A stretch of DNA of 64,000 nucleotides from PLanc-01 sp034678485. GTDB taxonomy: Bacteria > Planctomycetota > Phycisphaerae > Sedimentisphaerales > Anaerobacaceae. Position 1 is the first letter of the stretch, and every line of letters starts with the position of its first letter. This document shows positions 1 through 8,102 of this stretch, in pieces. The translations under genes and the position numbers were made by a program. The stretch is taken from positions 4,971-68,970 of the forward strand of contig JAXDBU010000180.1 of NCBI GenBank assembly GCA_034678485.1, given 5' to 3'. The notes beneath the pieces are model-generated. The model was not told the DNA's origin, searched no databases, and saw only the letters and a list, made by a program, of their open reading frames with translations.

Positions 1-315
1 ATCGAGCAGTTCATCCACGTCTTCTTCGGCCCCGAAACGAAGTGGCGGTTCCGACCGAGCTTTTTCCCCTTCACCGAGCCCAGCGCCGAGGTGGACCTGC
101 TCCTGGCAGACAAGACGGGCCAGGAAAGATGGGTCGAGATGGGCGGGTGCGGCATGGTGGACCCGAACGTTCTCGATGCCGTCGGGATCGACAGCGAGCG
201 GTACACCGGTTGGGCCTTTGGTTTCGGCATCGAGCGTTTGGCCATGCGAAAGTACGAGATTTCCGATATTCGCTGGCTCACCGAGAACGACCTGCGTTTT
301 CTCAAGCAGTTCTAA
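1..315 (+). CDS. pheS: Phenylalanyl-tRNA synthetase alpha subunit, C-terminal part
   Basis: This is the 3' end of a gene whose start lies before the window. Reading frame 1 is open from base 1 and ends at TAA. The 104 visible residues include the class II motif 2 region (WRFRPSFFPFTEPSAEVD) and motif 3 (GFGIERLAMRKY), both diagnostic of PheS, which charges tRNA-Phe as an alpha2beta2 enzyme with PheT. The beta-subunit gene is not next to it: pheT lies about 36 kb away at 36364. No gene that could share its transcript follows closely; a protease remnant and noncoding DNA come next. The family assignment is very secure. Confidence 0.96.
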   Translation: MEQFIHVFFGPETKWRFRPSFFPFTEPSAEVDLLLADKTGQERWVEMGGCGMVDPNVLDAVGIDSERYTGWAFGFGIERLAMRKYEISDIRWLTENDLRFLKQF

Positions 316-497
316 TCCCTGCGGAGATTCCACCACCGTCCCGGCGACTGCGATCCAGATCGGCTCGCAGTATCCAGCGTGGATTTCCGTGTGATTTGCG
401 GGACCCATACAGTACCATGAATGCCACGGGCGCGGTGACCCGGCCGATCTGCCGGAACACGGAACAGATGAGGAATGTGCTCAGAAGTGGTGGGATC

Positions 498-665
498 ATG
501 GGCATCGCGTTCTTGAAGGTGAAAGTCGTCAATCCGCAGCGGCCGAAGAACTCGCGGATGTGCGAGTTTCTCGTGGATTCCGGCGCGGTGTACTCCGTGG
601 TGCCGCAGAAGATCCTGAAGTTGCCCTCGATGGACCGATTGGCCGACTCGACCCCTTCATCGTAG
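498..665 (+). pseudogene. Remnant of a clan AA retropepsin-like aspartic protease gene
   Basis: A 55-codon reading frame begins at ATG 498. Its first 40 or so residues look like the N-terminal half of the roughly 120-residue bacterial clan AA aspartic proteases: a first strand (MGIAFLKVKVVNP), then FLVDSGAVYSVVP, where DSG is the catalytic aspartate motif. The frame then loses similarity and stops. The flap and the second half of the fold are missing, so an active enzyme is unlikely. I read it as a truncated copy. It could instead be a short expressed peptide, but no convincing ribosome binding site precedes it. Confidence 0.45.
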
Positions 666-1233
666 AGTCGGCCTGGCGCAGAAAGAGGCCCCTGTGGAGC
701 TGAAGCGAGGACATTCCCATAAGCCAGTGTGATTGTGCGTTGTTTGAAATACCCGCTTACTGCCCAAGCAGGGGCGACGGTTTCTAATCACTCGTTGTTG
801 TGCTTGTCTTTCGGCACCTCCACATAAGGACTTTGCTATTGATACTGATAATGCCTTTTTCGTTGACCCTGGGCATACGTATCGGCCTTCGCGATTCCAC
901 CTCTTTAGCGTTTCTGCGCTGCTTCGATTGCGTCCGGCACGCGCCTCAGCGGCGGGAAAAGGCCAGCCCGCGGCAGGGGGGCCGCCGTGGATGCCCAACC
1001 TGCCTCTGCTCATCAGACGATACGGCACGTGTGCTTTGCTGCCTTGAGTGGTTTGCCTGGTTTAGCCCCGATAATGCGACCGGCAGCGCGGCAGATTTTT
1101 CTCACAAATCATTGAAAAAACACGTTTTGAGCGGTCCCGTCTGTTCTTGAATCATCTGCTTGTGGTCGCTGCATCCGACGGATATGATGTGCCCCAGTTT
1201 GGTTGCGGATCGTGCATAGCGCGGAGTTCATAC
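666..1233. other. Intergenic region without recognisable genes
   Basis: About 570 bases lie between the protease remnant and arfB. Only overlapping short frames without family resemblance are present on either strand. I saw no tRNA, no terminator with a T-tract and no repeat shared with the rest of the window. It may be decayed coding sequence that continues the neighbouring pseudogene. Confidence 0.5.
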
Positions 1234-1659
1234 ATGATCGAGGTCGTAGAGAAGGTCTTCATCGCGGACGACGAGTTGACATTCCGGACGTCGCGCAGCG
1301 GCGGGCCGGGCGGGCAGAATGTCAACAAGTTGAACACGCGCGTGGCCGTGTTGTTCGACGTGGCCGGGTCGCCGAGTTTGTCCGATGATCAGAAGCGTCG
1401 GATCAGCAGCAGGTGCTCGACCCGGCTGGACAAACAGGGCGTTCTTCGCGTCGTTTCGCAGAAACACCGAAGCCAGGAGGCGAACCGCCAGGCAGCAGTG
1501 GAGCGACTACAGGAACTCCTGCGCGAGGCGTTGAGACCCCAACCGATTCGAAAGAAGACCGGGACGCCTGCCGCCGCGAGGGAGAATCGTCTGAAGGCCA
1601 AGAAGCATCGAAGTACGATCAAGCAGCGCAGACACATCGGCAGAGAGGACTTGGCATAG
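1234..1659 (+). CDS. arfB: Alternative ribosome-rescue factor B (peptidyl-tRNA hydrolase ArfB)
   Basis: A 141-residue protein of the ArfB (YaeJ) family, which frees ribosomes stalled on mRNAs without a stop codon by hydrolysing peptidyl-tRNA. The catalytic GGQ lies in SGGPGGQNVNKLNT near residue 27, as in class I release factors. The codon-recognition domains of true release factors are absent. The C-terminus is strongly basic (RKKTG, RLKAKKHRSTIKQRRH), matching the tail that enters the empty mRNA channel. ATG 1234 is chosen because CGGAG lies about 8 bases upstream and the protein then begins at the usual point; an in-frame extension upstream is not family-like. It appears to be a single-gene unit. 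Confidence 0.93.
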   Translation: MIEVVEKVFIADDELTFRTSRSGGPGGQNVNKLNTRVAVLFDVAGSPSLSDDQKRRISSRCSTRLDKQGVLRVVSQKHRSQEANRQAAVERLQELLREALRPQPIRKKTGTPAAARENRLKAKKHRSTIKQRRHIGREDLA

Positions 1660-1683
1660 CTGCGATTTGCGTTCCGGCGGGCG

Positions 1684-1767
1684 CTACTTGATCCTTCGCC
1701 TGCACACGGCGACGAATACGATGATCGCCGTGATGACGACGAGCACCAGAACTTCACCCGGACCCAT
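1684..1767 (-). CDS. Possible 27-residue single-span membrane peptide
   Basis: A very short frame on the minus strand starts at ATG 1767 and ends with TAG at 1684. The peptide has a short polar start (MGPGE), about 18 hydrophobic residues (VLVLVVITAIIVFVAV) and a basic end (CRRRIK), a typical N-out/C-in mini membrane protein. The start resembles the N-terminus of TatA proteins, but no amphipathic helix follows. No strong ribosome binding site is visible. It is convergent with arfB. It could equally be chance, so confidence is low. The rest of the gap from 1768 to 2011 shows nothing further. Confidence 0.25.
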   Translation of the reverse strand: MGPGEVLVLVVITAIIVFVAVCRRRIK

Positions 1768-2011
1768 GAGAACCGTACCAAGCACTCTGTCGCATCTCCT
1801 TGCCCAATGCCTGCCATAACAGGCGATGCACTGATCCCTGTCTGTGTCTTGTCTACCACAGTCCGCTCTGAAACACAAGACCACGCTTGACTGTCCCCTG
1901 CCTGACCCCGTGATATCGCAGCTTGTCTCGCACCCCCGCGCGACAAGCGCCCAATCGGTTCTGAATACGAGCGTGCTTTCGGTTCCCGGTCCGGTTATCA
2001 TCTGGGGCCGT

Positions 2012-2812
2012 ATGAATGCATATGCGGTAGATCTTCAAGACGTCAGTGTCGTCCGACAGGAGCGGTTTCTGCTCGCCGGCATCTCGTTGCACGTGGCGCC
2101 CGGGACCTGTTCCGCGATTCTGGGACCGAACGGCTCAGGCAAGTCCACGCTCGTGTCCGTCCTGAGCGGCTATACATGGCCCAGCAGCGGAACCGTCGGC
2201 ATCGACGGCCAGGTCTTCGGCAAGGTGGACCTGGCGGATGTTCGCAAGGGGATTGGGTTGATCGAGCCGTCTCGCAGTCCTGCGTTTGACGGGCAGATGC
2301 AGGTCCGCGAGGTCGTCGCAACGGGTCTGTTCGGCACGATCCGCCTGCCTCTTCGCCGGGAGGTCCTACCCTCCCAGTGGCGGCGAGTCGAGACCGAGAT
2401 GGAACTGCTGCAACTGGCGCACCTGCGCGATCACGTCTTTGCCCAACTCTCCAGTGGTGAACAGATGAAGACACTGCTTGCCCGAGCGATGGTGGCCGAG
2501 GCGGGCCTGTTGCTGCTGGACGAACCCACCGCGGGCCTGGATATGGGAGCCCGTGCGGCCTGTGTCGCCGCGCTGGAACGGCTTCTGAACCGTCCGCACC
2601 ATTCGACCGTAGTGATTGTCTCTCATCATCTCGATGAGTTGCCCTGCGGCGTGGACCGCGTGATCCTGCTCAAGCAGGGCAGGGTATTCGCGGCCGGCCC
2701 GGCCCAGCAGATCTTGTCGTCCGATCAACTGAGCAGGCTGTTTGACTGCCGGGTGGAAGTGCTTCGGAGCAACGGACGATACGTCGCGAGTGTCCGTCTG
2801 GAGAACTCTTGA
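2012..2812 (+). CDS. ABC transporter ATP-binding protein
   Basis: A 266-residue ABC ATPase that should power an import or export complex at the cytoplasmic membrane. Visible motifs are Walker A GPNGSGKST (38-46), a signature LSSGEQ (146-151, where LSGGQ is usual), Walker B LLLLDEP (166-172) and the switch histidine in SHH (205-206). It begins MNAYAVDLQDVSV at ATG 2012, where the nucleotide-binding domain naturally starts. No permease or binding protein lies nearby, so the substrate is unknown and it may pair with a membrane subunit encoded elsewhere. Its stop overlaps a possible TTG start of cheD, so the two genes are probably co-transcribed. Confidence 0.88.
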   Translation: MNAYAVDLQDVSVVRQERFLLAGISLHVAPGTCSAILGPNGSGKSTLVSVLSGYTWPSSGTVGIDGQVFGKVDLADVRKGIGLIEPSRSPAFDGQMQVREVVATGLFGTIRLPLRREVLPSQWRRVETEMELLQLAHLRDHVFAQLSSGEQMKTLLARAMVAEAGLLLLDEPTAGLDMGARAACVAALERLLNRPHHSTVVIVSHHLDELPCGVDRVILLKQGRVFAAGPAQQILSSDQLSRLFDCRVEVLRSNGRYVASVRLENS

Positions 2813-2838
2813 CGAGCGTTTCGAGGGCAAATGGAATC

Positions 2839-3327
2839 ATGACTGCAATCTCGCGGAAGTTCCTCAGGCCGGGAGAGTTCTATGTCGGACGCGAGCCCGT
2901 AATGGCGGAGACGCTGGTCGGATCCTGTGTCGCGGTCTGCCTGTACAACTTCAAGCGATGCTTCGGCGCCATGAATCACTTCCTGATGGATCGTCCCAAG
3001 GACCCGGCCGATGCCGACGTCGGCCGGTACGGCGTTACCTCCACGCGCCACATCATCGATGAGGTGATGGCGATCGATCCGGAACCGACGCACTACCGCG
3101 CCAGCATCGTCGGCGGCGCCGCGGTCCTCAAGACGGCACACGAGGACGGGCGGATTGGGCAGGGGAACGTTGCGGCGGCGCTGGAGATCCTGCACGCCGC
3201 ACACATCCGCGTCGCAGGACAGGAAGTGGGCGGGACTCGCGGCCGACGCATTCGATTCAACACGCAGACGGGCGAGATCGAGTGCCGCTTTGCCGGCGAC
3301 ATCCCCGGCAGGAAGGCCGCCCCGTGA
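2839..3327 (+). CDS. cheD: Chemoreceptor glutamine deamidase CheD
   Basis: A 162-residue CheD protein, which deamidates specific glutamines of chemoreceptors and can bind CheC. The family signature is present: GSC with the catalytic cysteine (Cys30), then GAMNHFLMD with the catalytic histidine (His47), and a later SIVGGAAVL segment. ATG 2839 is preferred; a TTG at 2809 that overlaps the ABC gene stop would add ten residues without family similarity. The GTG start of the next gene overlaps its stop. No other chemotaxis gene is present in the window, so receptors and the CheA/CheY core must be encoded elsewhere. Confidence 0.92.
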   Translation: MTAISRKFLRPGEFYVGREPVMAETLVGSCVAVCLYNFKRCFGAMNHFLMDRPKDPADADVGRYGVTSTRHIIDEVMAIDPEPTHYRASIVGGAAVLKTAHEDGRIGQGNVAAALEILHAAHIRVAGQEVGGTRGRRIRFNTQTGEIECRFAGDIPGRKAAP

Positions 3328-4202
3328 CTGCCTCGCCCGCAAGGACGTACGCCGCTTCGGCGCAGACATTGCGGGATGTGCTCAACCGTGTGTACCAGCG
3401 GTACAACCGCAGGCTGTTCATTGGCTCCGACCCGCTGCAGTTCGCGCATCGGTACTCGAATCGGCAGGATGTCGAGATCGCCGCATTCCTCGCGTCAGCC
3501 CTCGCCTACGGCCGCGTGGAGCAGATCAGGCGGAGTCTGACGCAGCTCTTCGACCGGATGGACAACACGCCGTACGAATTCACCTCGCGATTCGACAATC
3601 GCAGGCGCGCCAAACTGCGGAGCTTCAAGCACCGGTTCACGACGGGCGAAGACCTCTCCGACTTGCTTGGGCTATTCCGCCGGCTCCTCGATGAGCACGG
3701 CAGTCTCGAGGCGTTCTTCCTACAGGGTCGCAGCGACGAGCACATCAACGTCCTCCCGGCGTTGATCGCGTTCTGCGATTCTCTGTGCCGGATGTACATG
3801 GACCTGCACGGACGCACGCGGATTCCCACGGGGCTGAACTACCTGCTGGCCAGTCCGAGCCGGGGCAGCGCGTGCAAGCGACTGAACCTGTTCCTGCGCT
3901 GGATGGTCCGCAAGGACGACGTGGACCTGGGACTCTGGACCTCCATCGACAAGGCCGGGCTGATCGTCCCGGTGGACGTCCATATGGGCAGGCTGTGCCA
4001 CATCCTGGGCCTGCACGACAGCAAGACGGCCTCTCTGAACACGGCAATCAAGATCACGGAGGGATTCGCCCGGATCGAGCCCGCCGATCCGGCGAAGTAC
4101 GATTTTGCTCTCTCCCGGATCGGTGTCATAGAGGACTGCGACGGCCATCTGCGAGCCCAGTGTACTCGTTGCGAGCTGGTTGGCCTTTGTGCCTGCCGGT
4201 AG
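3324..4202 (+). CDS. TIGR02757 (DUF2400) family protein
   Basis: A 292-residue protein that fits the TIGR02757/DUF2400 family, a group of unknown function whose fold recalls helix-hairpin-helix DNA glycosylases. Typical segments are DVEIAAFLASALAYGRVEQI near residue 50 and the central LNLFLRWMVRKDDVDLGLW, followed by IVPVDVHMGR, where the aspartate would match the catalytic position of glycosylases. The C-terminus (CTRCELVGLCACR) clusters cysteines as in Fe-S-loop glycosylases. GTG 3324 is chosen because it overlaps the cheD stop (GTGA), indicating translational coupling. A role in DNA repair is only inferred. Confidence 0.85.
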   Translation: MTASPARTYAASAQTLRDVLNRVYQRYNRRLFIGSDPLQFAHRYSNRQDVEIAAFLASALAYGRVEQIRRSLTQLFDRMDNTPYEFTSRFDNRRRAKLRSFKHRFTTGEDLSDLLGLFRRLLDEHGSLEAFFLQGRSDEHINVLPALIAFCDSLCRMYMDLHGRTRIPTGLNYLLASPSRGSACKRLNLFLRWMVRKDDVDLGLWTSIDKAGLIVPVDVHMGRLCHILGLHDSKTASLNTAIKITEGFARIEPADPAKYDFALSRIGVIEDCDGHLRAQCTRCELVGLCACR

Positions 4203-4210
4203 GGCCCCGA

Positions 4211-5440
4211 CTACTCCTGCACCTCAACGATGCACATGAGACTGTGCCCGCATCCAACTCCGTCGGGCAGGTCCATCTCCAGGTTTCGCAACACGCAGGC
4301 GACCTGCGGGCCCATGATGCTGGCCCAGAAATCGACCGCCGGGAATCGATCTGCGTTGCGGTACAGCCATGCGAGCATCTTGAACTCCTCCGACAGGGCT
4401 TCCGTGCTCGATTCGATCAACTGCCCGACGCGCGAATCGTCGTGGCGGATGAGGGCCTCCAGGATGTCCACCACGCCGGACCACAAGGCGTAATATTGGC
4501 GGACCCGCTGGGTGGCGTGACAGCCGGAATCCGGCGTCGCCATCACGTAATCCAGATCCAATTTCAGTCCCGTCGTGTCTCCGCGATAGCTGCGGTCGAA
4601 CAGGGTATTGACCTGACGCCGGACCTCGAATCGCTGCGGCTTGAAGTAGCAGGTGTCCATGTGTCGCCCCACGAGGATCGAGCGGTCCTTGAGCAGGAGG
4701 ATCTTGATCTTCTTGTCAGCCACGACGGCGGCCCGTTCGAGGGTGTCCCGGAGCTCCTGCCCGGACCAGAACGTCACGTCGAACCAATCGGTGGTCTTAG
4801 GGTCCTGCTGCTCCGGAGGCAACAGGTAGCCCATCGTGTAGGGGAGTTGCTCCTGGGCGGTCTTGTCCCAGTAACGGGGCCATTCCGCCGAGCAGCGGCC
4901 GTACACGTCGTAGACCACGATGCTCCCCTGGTCTGCGTGTCCGAATACCTGGGACGAAAGCCGTTCCAGCTCGGAAGCCGTCAGGTGTGAAAGGGAACAA
5001 TAGGACGAGAAGTAGATGTGATACGGCGGCTCGTTCTCTGCGGGCAGGCCCTGGGACAGATCGGCCTCGTCGAAACGGACGTACGTTCGATGGCCGTAGT
5101 TCGCCCGGCCCTGCTGGACCATGCTCGGCGAGATATCCAGGCCGTGATAGGTCTCGATCCGTGGGTAATCCAAGACGAAAGGGCATTGCGCTTTCACCGG
5201 ATGGGACGGGGGGATGTGGGCAAGCAGTTCGAGTCCCTCACCGCTGCCGGCGCCGAGATCCACGATCCGCAGGCGTTCGTGCAGGCCGAGGAGATTCTGG
5301 ATCGAGGGACGGACTGCCGATTTGATGAACGTGTCCTCCCAGTACTTGCGGACGTTGTCCTTCTTGCCGAAGAGCCCACCCCGTTCGATGCCATAGAAGC
5401 CGGCTCTGACCGCCGCCTCAAAAAACTCGGTTCGTTCCAT
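4211..5440 (-). CDS. Class I SAM-dependent methyltransferase
   Basis: A 409-residue protein with a Rossmann-type methyltransferase core. Motif I is IVDLGAGSGEG (59-69), followed by YHGLDISPSMVQQG near residue 98 for the acidic ribose-binding position. The remaining 200 residues form a C-terminal region with no recognised family and may set substrate choice. ATG 5440 is selected because the purine-rich GGGGGCAGGCGG precedes it; the frame stays open upstream but without similarity. It is convergent with the TIGR02757 gene, with only 8 bases between stops, and no terminator is visible. The substrate (lipid, sugar, protein or small molecule) cannot be told. Confidence 0.8.
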   Translation of the reverse strand: MERTEFFEAAVRAGFYGIERGGLFGKKDNVRKYWEDTFIKSAVRPSIQNLLGLHERLRIVDLGAGSGEGLELLAHIPPSHPVKAQCPFVLDYPRIETYHGLDISPSMVQQGRANYGHRTYVRFDEADLSQGLPAENEPPYHIYFSSYCSLSHLTASELERLSSQVFGHADQGSIVVYDVYGRCSAEWPRYWDKTAQEQLPYTMGYLLPPEQQDPKTTDWFDVTFWSGQELRDTLERAAVVADKKIKILLLKDRSILVGRHMDTCYFKPQRFEVRRQVNTLFDRSYRGDTTGLKLDLDYVMATPDSGCHATQRVRQYYALWSGVVDILEALIRHDDSRVGQLIESSTEALSEEFKMLAWLYRNADRFPAVDFWASIMGPQVACVLRNLEMDLPDGVGCGHSLMCIVEVQE

Positions 5441-5751
5441 GCCGCCTGCCCCCAGGATTGGGCCGTGAATCGAGAACACCAAGGAAATTCGCGGGTCGCT
5501 ACAACCGCCCGAACGACGCCTTGCGGGGATTCTATCGAAAACAACGCCCTGTCGAAACCCCTGCTCGCGCACGCCACATGATTTTTCTTCCCTTCGCGAA
5601 AATGGCGGCGCTCCAGTGTCTCGGGAATTCCTGTCGGTTTCGAGTTCTCGATTTCTCAAAGGATCGCCGATATGGTAGACTCCTGCTGCCGATTCGGCGT
5701 ATACATGCCGGTGTGCAACGAGGGTCGATCTGTTTCGCCTGAGGACAAGGG
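5441..5751. other. Divergent intergenic region
   Basis: About 310 bases separate the starts of the methyltransferase gene (minus) and the 592-residue protein gene (plus), so it should hold both promoters. I could not pick out a clear -35/-10 pair, operator or structured leader. Confidence 0.4.
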
Positions 5752-7530
5752 ATGGAAAACGAGGATCTGGAGAAATACTCGTCGGCCGTGACGCTGTCGG
5801 ACATGGAGCTGTTCGTTTTTCCCGAACTGATCTACAGTCTCGTGCTGGCCAATATCATGAGTCCGATCGTCTGGAAGTGGCGAGAGCGGGATTCGTTCCA
5901 GAAGCTGGCCGGCAAAGGCAGCTACCGCAGACTGATGCGCCTGCGCCAGTTCATCATGGATGAGTTCGACTTCAACCTGGACCTGGAGACCTGGGGACTG
6001 ACGGACAAGAACGCGGAGATCAAGCGGTTCGGGCGGTACATGTCGCCGGAGCAGATCGCCCAGAGTAATGCCCTGTTCGGTTATGAAGGCGACAAGTATT
6101 ACTTCGACGTGGACATCCGCCGGCATTTCGGGCTCGACAAATACACGACCGATATCATCCCGTACTGGAAAACCGAGACGGTCGAAGCGATGGACGCGTT
6201 CCGTCTCAAGCCCGGCTACGGCAAAGCGGCGGGGGAGTGCGTCTCCCTGGCGACCCTCTACGCCGCCGCCGCCTTCATCGTCTCTGGCGTGCCCCTCGAA
6301 GACATCTTCCTGGTCCTGACGCCCCTGCACTCGCAGAACTTCATCGACCTGCAGGACGGCATCCTGACCAACAACCGCCGGCTCGTGACCAAGAGCATGT
6401 GGTTCAACGGCACCGAGATCTCCAACAAGGCCCAGCGGGCCCTCCGCAACGAGCAGGTGACCGTCGTCGCCCACAACACAGGCTGCATCCACTGTCTTTA
6501 CGGCGATGCCACGATCGATCCGACGGCCTATGAGCGATTCAGAGGCCGGCTGGCCGGCTACCTCTCGACCGATCTGGATCTGACCGTCTTCGCCAGCTTC
6601 CTGCGGTGCTTCCGCGACTATCAGAGGTATTTTCAAGTCTGCCGGGATTGCCACGGTCAGCCGCAGTTTGTCCGGGCCGAGCTGCTGTACCATTACGAGC
6701 ACGGCAGCCCGTTCAAGATCGGCGACGACACGCACGACAAGCTGCTCGCGGAGGTCTCCGACGAGGATTTTGTGCGATTCGAGCTGCCCGGACGGTTACG
6801 ATGCGACCGCCTCTGCGAATTCCTCAAGCAGGGGATCGACGTCCGGCAGCCCGGTGGCCGCGACGCCATGCTCAAGTTCATCGAGGGGACAATTCCGGAT
6901 GCGGACCGGTTCGTCGAAGAGCTGGGAAGATTCGTACATATTGACGCGAATCTGCCCGCCAGCAACAGGAGCTTCTCAAAGCGCGAAGAGATTCGCATTG
7001 CACCCGATCAGAGTCGCGAGCAGATCATCGACTATCTGCGTCAGATCCGCTCTCACAACAGCACGGCGGACCTGGCGTTCTACGTATTTCGGGATATGGA
7101 AAGCTGCGACTGGCGGCCCTTCCTGAAGGCGGCGGTCGAGCGAAATCCCGTCTCTATCGAGAAGACGCAGGCGATGTCGGTGGAGGCGGTCTACGATTGG
7201 CTCGAAGGGATCGCGGGCGTCTCGATCTACGACGGCAATCGCCTGGCCCAGCCCGACGAGGTCGCCAACTATCTGACGGGCGACGGCCTGGAAAAGGCGA
7301 TTCTCCTGGCCAACGTCCTGCGGCACAGGTCTCCCGAGCGAGAGCTGCGCATGGAAGTGGACCGCAGCCGCGTCGTGGTTCTCGGGGATCGCGACTATGA
7401 GTTCTCGTCGGCCAAGACGTTGCAGGGGCAGGTGGACATCACGCCCGCAGGCGAGATTTCCGTCGCCGCGAGTTCGGGTCGGCCAACGGGGCAGTTGCCA
7501 CCTGGTCCTTCAGCCCGCGGGTCCTCGTAG
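5752..7530 (+). CDS. Large protein with a transglutaminase-like Cys/His arrangement
   Basis: A soluble 592-residue protein with no signal peptide or membrane span. Residues 155-205 look like the core of transglutaminase-like cysteine peptidases: AAGECVSLATLYAA with Cys163 at a helix start, then LTPLHSQNFIDLQDG with His193 and Asp199 or Asp202 as possible partners. Two more cysteine/histidine pairs occur (CIHC, CRDCHG) and could bind metal. The rest has no domain I recognise, and the tail is Pro/Gly/Ser-rich. ATG 5752 follows GAGGACAAGGG. It is isolated, with a repeat element just behind its stop. The enzymatic reading is inference from motif spacing; a non-enzymatic role is possible. Confidence 0.6.
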   Translation: MENEDLEKYSSAVTLSDMELFVFPELIYSLVLANIMSPIVWKWRERDSFQKLAGKGSYRRLMRLRQFIMDEFDFNLDLETWGLTDKNAEIKRFGRYMSPEQIAQSNALFGYEGDKYYFDVDIRRHFGLDKYTTDIIPYWKTETVEAMDAFRLKPGYGKAAGECVSLATLYAAAAFIVSGVPLEDIFLVLTPLHSQNFIDLQDGILTNNRRLVTKSMWFNGTEISNKAQRALRNEQVTVVAHNTGCIHCLYGDATIDPTAYERFRGRLAGYLSTDLDLTVFASFLRCFRDYQRYFQVCRDCHGQPQFVRAELLYHYEHGSPFKIGDDTHDKLLAEVSDEDFVRFELPGRLRCDRLCEFLKQGIDVRQPGGRDAMLKFIEGTIPDADRFVEELGRFVHIDANLPASNRSFSKREEIRIAPDQSREQIIDYLRQIRSHNSTADLAFYVFRDMESCDWRPFLKAAVERNPVSIEKTQAMSVEAVYDWLEGIAGVSIYDGNRLAQPDEVANYLTGDGLEKAILLANVLRHRSPERELRMEVDRSRVVVLGDRDYEFSSAKTLQGQVDITPAGEISVAASSGRPTGQLPPGPSARGSS

Positions 7531-7531
7531 G

Positions 7532-7779
7532 GTGGGTTCTCAACGGGTGCATGACCGTATCTGCGCGTGTGCAACAGGGGTTCATGGAGACCCTGGGTTG
7601 TCATTCCCGCGCAAGCGGGAGTCCACTTCCTGGGACACGCCGCACGCCGCGGTTCCTGGATTCCTGCTTGACCCCTGATCAGGTCGAGGGCAGGTGTGGC
7701 AGGAATGACAGCGTCGTGGCAACGTTTCGTCACTCTGCGAAAGGCCGCAGGAACGGACATGCACCCGTTCTCAACCCAC
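7532..7779. repeat. Inverted-repeat element R1, copy A (about 248 bp)
   Basis: The ends form imperfect terminal inverted repeats (7532-7553 against 7758-7779, about 19 of 22 positions paired), both containing AACGGGTGCATG. Inside are hairpins of the common ATTCCCGC/GCGGGA and ATTCCTGC/GCAGGAAT type (for example 7602-7622). No transposase is encoded. A related element in the opposite orientation lies at 19743-19920, which shows that this is a dispersed family, possibly a MITE-like or REP-like sequence moved in trans. Confidence 0.75.
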
Positions 7780-7937
7780 GCGCCTTTCTCATTTGCGTTT
7801 CCGCCGCAGCGGTTCTACAATGACGCCGCGAATCCGGAACGAAGGGGCCCTGAGAGACATGCAGGAAGCCCCCGTTCGGAGGCTGAAAGCGTCGCGAGAG
7901 AACGAGAACCGTGTGTCTTTGTGGACGGGAGGAATCG

Positions 7938-8102
7938 ATGACGAATGCGCAGGTGAGATTGCTGGCCTTGCCTCTGGTCATGATTGCAGGGGCGCTGTAT
8001 TCCGTGGTGCGCGAGGAACGCGCACTGTTCATCGGGGGGCTTGTCTTCTTCGCCGCCGGCATCCTGTTTGTCTGGGAATGGGTCAAGTCCGGCAGATCAT
8101 GA
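7938..8102 (+). CDS. Small membrane protein of 54 residues
   Basis: A 54-residue protein with two predicted membrane spans, about residues 5-20 (VRLLALPLVMIAGALYSVV) and 28-46 (LFIGGLVFFAAGILFVWEW), joined by a short charged loop REERA. An excellent ribosome binding site (GGGAGGAATCG) precedes ATG 7938, which supports a real gene in spite of its size. Its stop overlaps the ATG of the downstream lipoprotein gene (ATGA), so translation of the two is probably coupled. No known family was recognised, and a partner role for the lipoprotein is only suggested by the coupling. Confidence 0.7.
   Translation: MTNAQVRLLALPLVMIAGALYSVVREERALFIGGLVFFAAGILFVWEWVKSGRS

Noticed and set aside
3785..4990. A 401-codon plus-strand frame across the TIGR02757 and methyltransferase genes
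   Set aside because: It covers two convergent genes with good family evidence and shows no motif of its own.
7532..7779. A CRISPR-like array or insertion sequence at the hairpin repeats
   Set aside because: The repeats are inverted, not direct, have no regular spacers, and no cas or transposase gene is present.
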